DNA from: Nonomuraea endophytica
GTDB lineage: Bacteria; Actinomycetota; Actinomycetes; Streptosporangiales; Streptosporangiaceae
DNA: 64,000 nt
Reading direction: 5' to 3'
Assembly: GCF_014203235.1 (NCBI RefSeq)
Contig: NZ_JACHIN010000008.1
Span: forward strand, 347,607-411,606
This document shows positions 55,140 to 63,043 of this stretch, one piece after another. The position numbers and the translations under genes are program-made. Under the pieces are notes generated by a model. The model was given only the letters and a program-made list of their open reading frames with translations. It was not told where the DNA came from and did not search any database. Each line of letters begins with the position of its first letter. Within the stretch, counting starts at the first letter, position 1.

Positions 55140-56323
55140 AGCACCTGGTCGGACTGTTGCTGGGAACCGAGGAGGACTGGCCCGTCGCGTTCGAGGAGAT
55201 CATGCGCAGGGCCATGCCCGCCTACGAGGTGGAGCGGGTCACCATCGAGCCGTTCGACCTGCGCGACGAGCCGCGCTACGACGTCGTCATCGACCGGCTC
55301 GCCTACTGGTACTACCACCCGCGCGAGTGGCTCAAGAAGATCGCCATGATGGACGACGTCTACCTGCTCAACAGCCCGTTCACGTTCCAGTCGATGGAGA
55401 AGCACACCGCCTACTGCGCGATGATGCGCCTCGGGCTGAAGGTGCCCGACACGGTGCTGGTGCCGTACAAGAACCCGCTCGACAACGCGCGGTACGCCTA
55501 CACCTCGGCGCGCTACAACAAGGCCTTCGACCTCGACGCGATCGCCGAGCGGATCGGCTACCCGCTGGTCATGAAGCCCTACGACGGCGGGGCCTGGCGC
55601 GGGGTCTCGCTCGTGCGCGACGCCGACGAACTGCACCGCGCCTACGACGAGAGCGGCGAGATGCTCATGCATCTGCAGAAGGCCGTCGACGGGTACGACG
55701 CCTTCGCCCGCTCACTGTCCATCGGCGCCGAGACCATGGTCATGAACTTCCACCCGGAACTGCCGATGCACTCGCGCTACTCGGTGGACCACTCCTTCCT
55801 CTCGCCCGAGGTCGGCGAGGAGGTGGTGACCATCGGGCGGCTGGTGAACGCGTTCTTCCGCTGGGAGTTCAACTCCTGCGAGACCCTGATCAAGGGCACC
55901 GACGTGCACCCCATCGACTACGCCAACGCCTGCCCCGACGTGGCGCTGACCAGCCTGCACTACTACTTCCCCTGGGCGATGAAGGCGCTGGTGAAGTGGA
56001 CGGTGTTCTGCGCCGAGACCGGCCGAAAGCCGCGCATCGACCTGGGCACCCGCGAGTACTTCGCCGTCGAGGGCACCTACGCCGAACGGCTGGCGGCCTA
56101 CCGCACGCTGGCCGACGACTACTTCGAGACCGAGCGCTACCACGAGTTCTGCGCCGAGCGGCTGGCCCACCTGGACGAGGCGGTGCTCGACTGGGTGGCC
56201 GGGCCGTCGTTCGACCGGCTGCTGATGAACGCGGTGACCGCCACCTACCCGGCGCACGAGCACGACCGGTTCATCGCGCACTTCCGCGGGTTGCTGGCGT
56301 TGTGGGTGAAGGACAACTCGTGA
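55136..56323 (+). CDS. ATP-grasp domain protein
   Basis: The 395-residue protein resembles ATP-grasp ligases: FTFQSMEKHTAYCAMMRLGLKVP in part, then IAERIGYPLVMKPYDGGAWRGVSLV with the ATP-binding Lys and Gly-rich loop, and a metal-binding C-terminal part (VDHSFLSPEVGEEV). Such enzymes join carboxylates to amines or thiols. The gene is coupled by GTGA to the second hydrolase, the last of the four-gene cassette. The product is unknown. Confidence 0.82.
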   Translation: MKHLVGLLLGTEEDWPVAFEEIMRRAMPAYEVERVTIEPFDLRDEPRYDVVIDRLAYWYYHPREWLKKIAMMDDVYLLNSPFTFQSMEKHTAYCAMMRLGLKVPDTVLVPYKNPLDNARYAYTSARYNKAFDLDAIAERIGYPLVMKPYDGGAWRGVSLVRDADELHRAYDESGEMLMHLQKAVDGYDAFARSLSIGAETMVMNFHPELPMHSRYSVDHSFLSPEVGEEVVTIGRLVNAFFRWEFNSCETLIKGTDVHPIDYANACPDVALTSLHYYFPWAMKALVKWTVFCAETGRKPRIDLGTREYFAVEGTYAERLAAYRTLADDYFETERYHEFCAERLAHLDEAVLDWVAGPSFDRLLMNAVTATYPAHEHDRFIAHFRGLLALWVKDNS

Positions 56324-56330
56324 TCTGGTG

Positions 56331-56344
56331 ACCGACCGGTCGGT
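56331..56344. promoter_or_regulatory. Perfect palindrome ACCGACCGGTCGGT
   Basis: This is a self-complementary 14-mer just after the ATP-grasp stop and 19 bases before the SDR ATG at 56363. The sequence is typical of TetR-family operators. The cognate regulator is not visible in this window. Confidence 0.6.
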
Positions 56345-56362
56345 ATGGCATGCTTCCGGAAC

Positions 56363-57109
56363 ATGACTCTGTTCTCGGTGGAAGGCAAGAAGGTCGTCGT
56401 CACCGGCGGCTCCCGCGGCATCGGCCGGATGATCGCGGCCGGATTCGTGGCGGCCGGGGCGGAGGTGTACATCTCCGCCCGCAAGGCGCACGAGGTGGCC
56501 AAGACCGCCGCCGAGCTGGGCTGCACCGGAGTGCCCGCCGACCTGTCCACGCCCGAGGGGGTGGCCGAGCTCGTCTCCGCCGTGGACGGGCCGCTCGACG
56601 TGCTGGTCAACAACGCCGGCGCCACGTGGGGCGCGCCGCTGGAGGAGTTCCCGCCCGAGGCCTTCGACAAGCTCTGGAACATCAACGTCAAGGGCGTCTT
56701 CTACGTGACGCAGAAGTTCCTGCCCCAGTTGCGCGCCGCCGCCAGCGCCGACGTGCCCGCCCGGGTGATCACGATCGGGTCCATCGACGGCATCCGCGTG
56801 CCCGGCCTGGAGAACTACGCGTACTCGGCGGCCAAGGCCGGGGTCCACATGCTCACCCGGCACCTGGCCCGTCAGCTCGCACCCGCCCACATCACCGTGA
56901 ACGCGATCGCGCCGGGGCCGTTCGAGTCCAAGATGATGGCCTTCGCCCTGGACGACCCGGCCACCCGCACGCTGATCGCCTCCCAGGTGCCGATGGGGCG
57001 CATCGGGCATCCTGACGACATGGCGGGGGCCGCCATCTTCCTGGCCTCACGCGCGGGCGCGTACCTGACCGGGACGGTCATCCCGGTGGACGGCGGCATC
57101 TCCTGCTAG
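56363..57109 (+). CDS. SDR-family oxidoreductase (3-oxoacyl reductase-like)
   Basis: This 248-residue classical SDR has VVVTGGSRGIGRM, LVNNAGATWGA, IGSIDGIRVPGLENYAYSAAKAG with the Ser-Tyr-Lys set in part, and the C-terminal GTVIPVDGGISC. It resembles RhlG-like beta-ketoacyl reductases of lipid metabolism. The ATG at 56363 is preferred to one six codons earlier. A palindromic operator lies upstream, so it is regulated separately from the cassette before it. Confidence 0.85.
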   Translation: MTLFSVEGKKVVVTGGSRGIGRMIAAGFVAAGAEVYISARKAHEVAKTAAELGCTGVPADLSTPEGVAELVSAVDGPLDVLVNNAGATWGAPLEEFPPEAFDKLWNINVKGVFYVTQKFLPQLRAAASADVPARVITIGSIDGIRVPGLENYAYSAAKAGVHMLTRHLARQLAPAHITVNAIAPGPFESKMMAFALDDPATRTLIASQVPMGRIGHPDDMAGAAIFLASRAGAYLTGTVIPVDGGISC

Positions 57110-57170
57110 CCACGCGCCGCCACTGACCACGCGCCGCTTCCGACCACGCGCCTTCTGACCGCGCGCCGCT
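57110..57170. repeat. Imperfect tandem repeat after the SDR stop
   Basis: CCACGCGCCGC-type units of 15-17 bases occur four times (57110, 57127, 57144, 57159), beginning right after the SDR stop codon. Confidence 0.55.
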
Positions 57171-57200
57171 CATGTCGGCGCGCGTGTAACCTCGGCGCGC

Positions 57201-57551
57201 GTGAACGTCTACGTGGGGAACGCCGGCCGGGACGCGGCGCTGGACAAGGGCTGGCTGCTCGGGCACTTCAAGGAGGCCGGGCTCCGGCACAGCGAGGATG
57301 TGGAGATCAAGTGGGGCGTCCACGCGGCCGGGGACAAGCGGTCCGCCTGGGTGCGCGGGGAGGTGCGCACGGCGTTGCTGGTGCTGATCAGCGGGCGCTT
57401 CCGGGTCGAGCTGCCCGGCCGGGACGTCCTGCTGGAGCAGCAGGGTGACTACGTGGTGTGGGGCCGCGGCGTGGACCACTCGTGGGTGGCCGAGGAGGAC
57501 TCGGTGGTCCTGACCGTCCGCTGGCCCTCAGTGCCGGGGTACGCGGGCTGA
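57201..57551 (+). CDS. Small cupin-fold-like protein
   Basis: The 116-residue protein shows alternating strands (TALLVLISGRFRVELPG, DVLLEQQGDYVVWGRGVDHSW) in the pattern of a small cupin or signal-sensing barrel, with HSW as a possible metal residue. Its start is a GTG at 57201 with no strong RBS. Function is unknown. Confidence 0.6.
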   Translation: MNVYVGNAGRDAALDKGWLLGHFKEAGLRHSEDVEIKWGVHAAGDKRSAWVRGEVRTALLVLISGRFRVELPGRDVLLEQQGDYVVWGRGVDHSWVAEEDSVVLTVRWPSVPGYAG

Positions 57552-57553
57552 CG

Positions 57554-57641
57554 CCCGGCACCACGGCGTCAGAGCAGCACGCCCGGTACCGGTGTGCGGC
57601 GTCGCCTGAGCAGCACACCCGGCACCGCGGTGTCAGAGGAG
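57554..57641. repeat. Degenerate repeat overlapping the ATP-grasp stop
   Basis: Three units begin at 57554, 57582 and 57618 (28, 36 and about 24 bases) with the core CCCGG[C/T]ACC followed by a TCAGAG or TGAGCAGCAC segment. The last unit spans the stop of the minus-strand ATP-grasp gene at 57633. Confidence 0.5.
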
Positions 57642-58448
57642 TTCGCCCAGGGCGGCGGCGAGGTTCTTGGCGGCCTGGGGGGCGTGGCTCAGGTAGAGGT
57701 AGGGCTCGGTGAGCTCCAGCTCGATGATCGCCGGTCGGCCGTCCGGGAGCCGGACCAGGTCGACGCGGGCGTACAGAAGGGCCTGGGGGATGGCGGCAAG
57801 CACCTTCTCGGCCAGTTCGACCTGGTCCGGGGCAGGATCGCGCAGCTGCGCACGGGCGTTGTCGGCGCTGGTCATGCCCTGGGCGAGCATGGGCGAGCGC
57901 CGGACGGCGTGGCTGAGGCGGCGGTTGAAGTACAGCAGCGAGGTCTCGCCCTCGCTCTCGACCATGTCGAGGTAGGGCTGGACCATCGGTGTACGGCCCG
58001 CGGCCTCCAGAGCTGCGGCGTGGGCCTGGGCGGTGGCGGCTTCGGTGGTCCTGATGGTGTCGCGGGCGCCCGCGGAGACGGCGGGCTTGACGACGAACTC
58101 CTCCCAGTCGGGCAGGTCGTGCGAGGACCAGTGGGTGGGCACGATGGGGACGCCGAGATCGCGGAGATAGGTCTTGTCGGTGTTGCGCTCCAGGACGTCG
58201 GCCGGGTTGAGCAGCCGGGTCACCGCCTCGGCCCGACGCGCCCAGGCCAGGAAGTCGGCCCGGCGGTCGGTGTAGTCCCACACCGAGCGCACTACCGCCG
58301 CGTCGAATGTGCTCCAGTCGACGTCGGGGTCGTCCCACCTGACCGCGCGGCCCTCGATGCCGTGTTCCCGCCAGGCGGCGAGGGCCGGGTCACGCTCGTC
58401 GTCGAGATCATCAGGGTCCGCAAACGTTACATAAGCACACGTATTCAT
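57633..58448 (-). CDS. ATP-grasp domain protein (glutathione synthetase-like)
   Basis: The 271-residue protein resembles compact RimK/cycloserine-ligase-like ATP-grasp proteins: VVRSVWDYTDRRADFLAWA, RNTDKTYLRDLGVPIVPT, FVVKPAVSAGARDTIR with the ATP Lys and YARVDLVRLPDGRPAIIELELTEP in part, the metal-binding Glu/Asn region. It makes an amide or similar bond; the substrate is unknown. It is not obviously linked to the other ATP-grasp gene 1.3 kb away. Confidence 0.85.
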   Translation of the reverse strand: MNTCAYVTFADPDDLDDERDPALAAWREHGIEGRAVRWDDPDVDWSTFDAAVVRSVWDYTDRRADFLAWARRAEAVTRLLNPADVLERNTDKTYLRDLGVPIVPTHWSSHDLPDWEEFVVKPAVSAGARDTIRTTEAATAQAHAAALEAAGRTPMVQPYLDMVESEGETSLLYFNRRLSHAVRRSPMLAQGMTSADNARAQLRDPAPDQVELAEKVLAAIPQALLYARVDLVRLPDGRPAIIELELTEPYLYLSHAPQAAKNLAAALGELL

Positions 58449-58467
58449 CCAGGAATGCTAATACGGC

Positions 58468-58498
58468 GCGAGCCGGGCCTTGTGCGGGCCCGGCTCGC
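58468..58498 (-). terminator. Terminator hairpin after the Asn-rich secreted protein gene
   Basis: GCGAGCCGGGCC (58468-58479) and GGCCCGGCTCGC (58487-58498) form a perfect 12-bp stem. It follows the stop of the minus-strand gene at 58514. Confidence 0.7.
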
Positions 58499-58513
58499 AC
58501 GCTCACGTCGGGG

Positions 58514-58771
58514 CTAGTCGTCGATGGCGACGCCCGTGTGGCTGCCGTTCGCGCTGGTCACGGCGTTGCCCACGATGTTGTTGACGTTCGTGGCACCGTG
58601 GCCGCCGATGTTGCTGGCGACGACGTTGTTCACGTTGTTCCCCGACTGCTGGGATTCGGAGTTCCAGCTCGAGTTGTGGTTCGAGGAGTCCGCGTGTGCG
58701 GGGACTGCGAGAAGCGTGGTGCCCGCGGCAGCGGCGACGACGAGGCCCGTCATACAGATCTTCTTGAACAT
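58514..58771 (-). CDS. Small Asn/Ser-rich secreted protein, paralogue 1
   Basis: The 85-residue precursor has a signal peptide (MFKKICMTGLVVAAAAGTTL, cleavage after AHA near 27). The mature part is rich in Asn, Ser and Gly with repeated N-N-V-N-N/V-V and NIVGNA motifs. It resembles amyloid-like or rodlet-type small surface proteins of sporulating actinomycetes only in composition. The upstream RBS is GGAAGGAC. A paralogue lies immediately upstream, and both end in short hydrophobic or acidic tails. Confidence 0.75.
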   Translation of the reverse strand: MFKKICMTGLVVAAAAGTTLLAVPAHADSSNHNSSWNSESQQSGNNVNNVVASNIGGHGATNVNNIVGNAVTSANGSHTGVAIDD

Positions 58772-58861
58772 GCCTGTGTCCTTCCGAGGAGGATTACTGG
58801 GACTGTGGCTCCGCCGGCTCGCCTGTGGCCGGACGGATGGGGAAGGTTCGTCGGTGATCGT

Positions 58862-59119
58862 CTAGTAGAAGACGTAGATGACCGTGATGCTGCCGTTCGT
58901 AGTGGTCACGGCGTTGCCGCCGAGGTTGTTGACGTTGGTCGAGCGGCCGCCGCCCGCGTTGACGGCAGCGATCTCGTTGAAGTTGTTTCCGGACTGCGAG
59001 GATTCGCTGTTGCTGCTCCCGTTGCCGTTCCAGCTGTCCGCGTGTGCAGGGGCCGCCAGCAAGGTGACGCCCGCCACCGCAGCCACGACGGCGCCGGTGG
59101 CACACAACTTCTTGATCAC
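58862..59119 (-). CDS. Small Asn/Ser-rich secreted protein, paralogue 2
   Basis: The 85-residue paralogue starts at a GTG with AAGGAG upstream and has the signal MIKKLCATGAVVAAVAGVTL, with cleavage after AHA. The mature region has SESSQSGNNFN, NVNNLGGNAVT and a C-terminal ITVIYVFY. It has the same length and layout as its neighbour, with about 90 bases between the two genes, suggesting a tandem duplication. Confidence 0.72.
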   Translation of the reverse strand: MIKKLCATGAVVAAVAGVTLLAAPAHADSWNGNGSSNSESSQSGNNFNEIAAVNAGGGRSTNVNNLGGNAVTTTNGSITVIYVFY

Positions 59120-59324
59120 TTCTGCTCCTTCATCGTCTTGTGACTAGCCGCACGCAGGGCCCAGGCATGCGACCGCCCCTTTGACTCACCTTGACCCGGA
59201 GGGGTCAAAGCCACTGTGATCGTATAACCGAGAGTGGTGTTTGGGTAGCTGTTAGTAATCAGAAGATTATTCTGGGGCTCCTGCTGACAGAGGGTGTCAG
59301 CGGAGCGGCCCTAACGTGCCCGGC

Positions 59325-59951
59325 ATGATCTACGAGCTGCGCCGCTACACACTGCGGCCCGGGACCCGCGACACGCTCATCGAGCTGTTCGAGCGCGAGT
59401 TCGTCGACACGCAGGAGGAGGCCGGGATCGAGGTGCTCGCCCAGTTCCGCGACCCTCGGGCGCCCGACACCTTCACCTGGATCCGCGCCTTCCCCGACAT
59501 GGAGGCCAGGTTCCGCTCCCTCACGGACTTCTACACCGGGGCCGCGTGGAAGGCACACGCGGAGGCCGCGCGGGCCACGATGGTCGACACCGACGACGTG
59601 CTGCTGCTGCGACCCGTGCTGGTGCCGCCCTTCGGCGAGGTGCCCAGAGCGGGAGCGACCGGGGTTACCGAGGGCTCCGGTGGGGCTTCGCCGTACCAGG
59701 TGACGGTGTTTCCCGTCGCGGAGGGGTCGGCCGCGCGCTTCGCCGAGCTCGCGGCGGGAGCTGCGGCCTGTTTCGAGACCGAGCATGCCGTGAACACCTA
59801 CGCTCCGCTGCCGGTCAGGGAGGGGGAGAACGTGTTCGTCCGGTTCACCAGGGGCGAGGACGCGCCCGCCGAGGCCGCCCTGGACGACCACCTCACCGGG
59901 CCGCCGCAGCACTTCCTCCTGCACCCCACGGAACGCAGCCGGGTGCGCTGA
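59325..59951 (+). CDS. NIPSNAP-family protein
   Basis: The 208-residue protein has two NIPSNAP-type ferredoxin-like halves (MIYELRRYTLRPGTRDTLIEL; QVTVFPVAEGSAARFAELA). These proteins occur near acyl-CoA and lipid genes, and their role is not well defined. The ATG at 59325 gives the usual family start; a GTG at 59316 would add three residues. It probably forms a unit of its own. Confidence 0.82.
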   Translation: MIYELRRYTLRPGTRDTLIELFEREFVDTQEEAGIEVLAQFRDPRAPDTFTWIRAFPDMEARFRSLTDFYTGAAWKAHAEAARATMVDTDDVLLLRPVLVPPFGEVPRAGATGVTEGSGGASPYQVTVFPVAEGSAARFAELAAGAAACFETEHAVNTYAPLPVREGENVFVRFTRGEDAPAEAALDDHLTGPPQHFLLHPTERSRVR

Positions 59952-60004
59952 CGGCGCCGGAAAAGGGCAGGAAACGCCTCGGGCGGGGTCGATAGGTTGG
60001 GCTG

Positions 60005-60535
60005 ATGGACGGGATCGTGGTGGTGGTCAGCGGGCCGCCGGGGGCGGGGAAGAGCACGGTGGGGCGGCTGCTGGCCGACGATCGGGAGCTCAGCGTGCAT
60101 CTGCACACCGATGACTTCTGGGCGTCCATCAGGAAGGGCGGCATCGCGCCGTACCTGCCCGGGGCGCGGCAGCAGAACGCGACCGTGATGAGCGTGCTGG
60201 CCGACTGCGCGTTCGGCTATGCGGCGGGCGGCTATTACGTGGTCGTGGACGGCGTGGTGGGGCCCTGGTTCGTGGAGGCGTTCACGCGGCGGGCCCAGGG
60301 GACGCCGCTGCACTACGTGGTGCTGCGGCCCTCCCGGGAGGCGACGCTCACCCGGGCGACGGGCCGGGGCGCGGACGCGCTGACCGACCCGGAGCCGGTG
60401 CTCAGCATGTACGCGCAGTTCATGGACCTGGGTGAGCTGGAGCCGCACGCCTTCGACTCCTCCGCGCTCACCCCGGCAGAGACCGCCGACGCCCTCGGCA
60501 AGGCTCTGGCGGACGGCGACTACCTGCTCACGTGA
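60005..60535 (+). CDS. P-loop kinase-like protein
   Basis: The 176-residue protein opens with a Walker A motif (SGPPGAGKST, 9-18) and HLHTDDFW, resembling small-molecule kinases or shikimate/gluconate-type AAA kinases. A hydrophobic beta-strand with VVVDGVVGPW could be the Walker B region. The substrate is unknown. It lies 53 bases after the NIPSNAP gene on the same strand. Confidence 0.8.
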   Translation: MDGIVVVVSGPPGAGKSTVGRLLADDRELSVHLHTDDFWASIRKGGIAPYLPGARQQNATVMSVLADCAFGYAAGGYYVVVDGVVGPWFVEAFTRRAQGTPLHYVVLRPSREATLTRATGRGADALTDPEPVLSMYAQFMDLGELEPHAFDSSALTPAETADALGKALADGDYLLT

Positions 60536-60598
60536 TCAGCGCCTCAGCCCCTCGTCCGCCTCGATGACCGTGACACCCACCGGCCATTTTCTCCCGGC

Positions 60599-61501
60599 TC
60601 AGGTGCCGTAGACCGGTTCCGGGGGTGGGGCTTGGGACAGGAGGGTGGCTACGGCGGGGCCGAGGTCGGCGGGGTTCCAGCGGGCGGTGGTCGTGACGCT
60701 GGGGCCGTGGTGCCAGCCGGTGGCCAGCGAGACCGTGCCGCCCTCGACCTCGAAGACCCGGCCGGTCACGGCGGACGACTCCGCTGAGCCGAGCCAGACG
60801 ACCAAGGGGGCGATGTTGGCCGGGTCCATGGGGTCGAAGCCGGTCTCCGCTCTCGCCATGGTCGTGGCGAAGACCTCCTCGGTCATGCGGGTGCGGGCGG
60901 CGGGGGCGATGGCGTTGACGGTGACGCCGTAGCGGGCGAGTTCGGCGGCGGCCACCTGGGTGAGGGCGGCTATGCCGGCTTTGGCCGCGGCGTAGTTGGA
61001 CTGGCCGACGCTGCCCAGGAGCCCTGCGCCGGAGGAGGTGTTGATGACGCGGGCGTCGACCGGGTCGCCGGACTTGTGGCGTTCGCGCCAGTGGGCGGCG
61101 GCGTGGCGTAAGGGCAGGAAGTGGCCTTTCAGGTGGACGCGCAGGACGTCGTCCCATTCCTGCTCGGTCATGGAGACCAGCATGCGGTCGCGCAGGATGC
61201 CGGCGTTGTTCACGAGCACGTCGAGGCGGCCGTAGGCGCTGACGGCGGACTTGACGAGGCGGGCGGCGCCGTCCCAGGTCGCGATGTCGTCGGCGTTGGG
61301 CACGGCCTGGCCGCCCTCGTCGCGGATCTGGGCGACGACCTCGTGCGCGGGGCCCGCGGAACGGCCGGCGCCGTCGCGTTCGGCGCCCAGGTCGTTGACG
61401 ACGACGCGGGCGCCCTGGCGGGCGTACTCCAGCGCGTGTTCCCGGCCGATGCCGCGACCGGCGCCGGTCACCACCACCACGCGATCCTCACAAATGCCCA
61501 C
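60599..61501 (-). CDS. SDR oxidoreductase, Rv3548c-like (steroid cluster)
   Basis: This 300-residue SDR opens MGICEDRVVVVTGAGRGIGR with VNDLGAERDGAGRSAG, then LVNNAGILRDRMLVSM, INTSSGAGLLGSVGQSNYAAAKAGI in part, and a long C-terminal extension. Size and features match mycobacterial Rv3548c of the C/D-ring steroid cluster. It lies 19 bases downstream of the second SDR, on the same strand. The two are divergent from echA20-ipdA, the mycobacterial order. Confidence 0.85.
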   Translation of the reverse strand: MGICEDRVVVVTGAGRGIGREHALEYARQGARVVVNDLGAERDGAGRSAGPAHEVVAQIRDEGGQAVPNADDIATWDGAARLVKSAVSAYGRLDVLVNNAGILRDRMLVSMTEQEWDDVLRVHLKGHFLPLRHAAAHWRERHKSGDPVDARVINTSSGAGLLGSVGQSNYAAAKAGIAALTQVAAAELARYGVTVNAIAPAARTRMTEEVFATTMARAETGFDPMDPANIAPLVVWLGSAESSAVTGRVFEVEGGTVSLATGWHHGPSVTTTARWNPADLGPAVATLLSQAPPPEPVYGT

Positions 61502-61520
61502 ACGCCCTCCAATGATCCTT

Positions 61521-62264
61521 TTATCGCGCTATTTCAGCAGAAGTTAGCCAGCTCCAGGCGGGGGTCTCGCCACCTCCGTGTACCTGGATCTGCGCGCCGG
61601 TCACGTAACCCGGCGCGGCCAGCCACAGGCAGGCCGCCGCCACGTCCTCGGGAAGCGCCATCCTCCCGGCCGGGATGGTGGCGCTGACCTGGTCGAACGC
61701 GCCGCCGTAATGATCAGCGGCGTTCTCCGTGGCGGCCAGGCCGACGACGACGGTGTTGACCCGGACCTCGGGCGCCCATTCGGCGGCCAGGCACGCGGCC
61801 AGGTGGTGCAGGCCCGCCTTGGCCGCTCCATAGGCCGAGGTGCCCGGGGACGGGCGGACTCCGCTGGAGCTGCCGATCATGATCACCGAGCCGCCGGCGT
61901 CCTTCAGCAGCGGGTGGGCCCGCTGGCTCATCAGCAGCGGGGCGACCAGGTTGAGCTCGATCACCCGGGCGTGGAGCCTGGGCGAGGAGCCGGCCACCAG
62001 GGCGTGAGGCGAGCCGCCCGCGTTGTTGACCAGCACGTCCAGCCGGGAGAAGCCGCCCATCAGCCGCTCGACGTCCTCGGGGTCGCGCACGTCCGCCCGC
62101 ACGAACCGCACCGGGCCACCGGACGGGTCGGGCGGAGGCGTGCGGGCGCAGACGGTCACGGTGGCGCCGGCGGCGGCGAAGGTGCGGGCGATGCCGGCGC
62201 CGATGCCCTGGGTGCCGCCGGTGATCAGTACCTGGCGGCCGGCGTAGTCGTAAGTGGCGGTCAC
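61521..62264 (-). CDS. SDR oxidoreductase, Rv3549c-like (steroid cluster)
   Basis: This 247-residue classical SDR has QVLITGGTQGIGAGIAR, LVNNAGGSPHALVAG, a SSSGVRPSPG serine segment, SAYGAAKAGLHHLA and the C-terminal GAQIQVHGGGETP. The GTG at 62264 (VTATYDYAGRQ) is preferred to an in-frame upstream codon. It matches the position of Rv3549c between Rv3548c and echA20. The candidate operator at 62281 lies in its promoter. Confidence 0.85.
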   Translation of the reverse strand: MTATYDYAGRQVLITGGTQGIGAGIARTFAAAGATVTVCARTPPPDPSGGPVRFVRADVRDPEDVERLMGGFSRLDVLVNNAGGSPHALVAGSSPRLHARVIELNLVAPLLMSQRAHPLLKDAGGSVIMIGSSSGVRPSPGTSAYGAAKAGLHHLAACLAAEWAPEVRVNTVVVGLAATENAADHYGGAFDQVSATIPAGRMALPEDVAAACLWLAAPGYVTGAQIQVHGGGETPAWSWLTSAEIAR

Positions 62265-62280
62265 GGATGCTACCGTACCA

Positions 62281-62294
62281 AGCAAGCGTTAGGT
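62281..62294. promoter_or_regulatory. Weak KstR2-like operator
   Basis: AGCAAGCGTTAGGT differs from AnCAAGnnCTTGnT at two positions. It lies in the 47-base gap between the divergent SDR and echA20 starts, where mycobacterial clusters also carry such a site. Confidence is lower because of the mismatches. Confidence 0.45.
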
Positions 62295-62311
62295 GCGACT
62301 ATGGGAGCGCT

Positions 62312-63043
62312 ATGGGGATCACGGTGCGCGGCGGGCCGGTCGCCGAGGTGGTGGTGGCGGTGCCGCCGGTCAACGCGCTGGCCGTGCGTGACTGGCACGA
62401 CCTCGCCGACGCGCTGACCGAGACGGGCGCCGACCCGGCGACCCGGGCGGTCGTGCTCAGGGCCGAGGGCCGCGGCTTCAACGCCGGCGTGGACATCAAG
62501 GAGATGCAGCGGACCGACGGCCACGCGGCCCTCGTGGGCGCCAACCGGGGGTGCTTCGCCGCCTTCGCCGCCGTCTACGACTGCCAGGTGCCGGTGATCG
62601 CGGCCGTGCACGGGTTCTGCCTGGGCGGCGGCGTCGGCCTGGCGGGCAACGCCGACATCGTGGTGGCCAGCGACGACGCGTACTTCGGACTGCCGGAGGT
62701 GGATCGCGGCGCGCTCGGCGCGGCCACCCATCTGGCCAGGCTGGTGCCGCAGCATCTGATGCGCGCCATGGTCTACACCTGCAGGAACGTCACCGCCCAG
62801 GAGCTCCACGCCTTCGGCTCCGTCCTGGAGGTCACCACTCCGGACAAGCTCCGCGAAACCGCGCTGGAGGTCGCCGGCCGTATCGCCGAGAAGGACCCCC
62901 ACGTCATCCGCCGTGCCAAGGAGTCGCTCAACGGCATCGACCCCGTGGACGTCAAGCGCAGCTACCGCTTCGAGCAGGGCTTCACCTTCGAGCTGAACCT
63001 GCTCGGCGCCGGCGACGAGCACAGGGAGAGGTTCCTGAAGTGA
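62312..63043 (+). CDS. echA20: Enoyl-CoA hydratase-family ring-cleavage hydrolase, EchA20-like
   Basis: The 243-residue crotonase-fold protein matches mycobacterial EchA20 at several long stretches: LRAEGRGFNAGVDIKEMQRT, ANRGCFAAFAAVYDCQVPVIAAVHGFC in part, and DRGALGAATHLARLVPQHLM. EchA20 hydrolytically opens a ring of the steroid-derived CoA ester in HIP catabolism. GGGAG precedes the ATG at 62312. It overlaps ipdA by GTGA. Confidence 0.92.
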   Translation: MGITVRGGPVAEVVVAVPPVNALAVRDWHDLADALTETGADPATRAVVLRAEGRGFNAGVDIKEMQRTDGHAALVGANRGCFAAFAAVYDCQVPVIAAVHGFCLGGGVGLAGNADIVVASDDAYFGLPEVDRGALGAATHLARLVPQHLMRAMVYTCRNVTAQELHAFGSVLEVTTPDKLRETALEVAGRIAEKDPHVIRRAKESLNGIDPVDVKRSYRFEQGFTFELNLLGAGDEHRERFLK

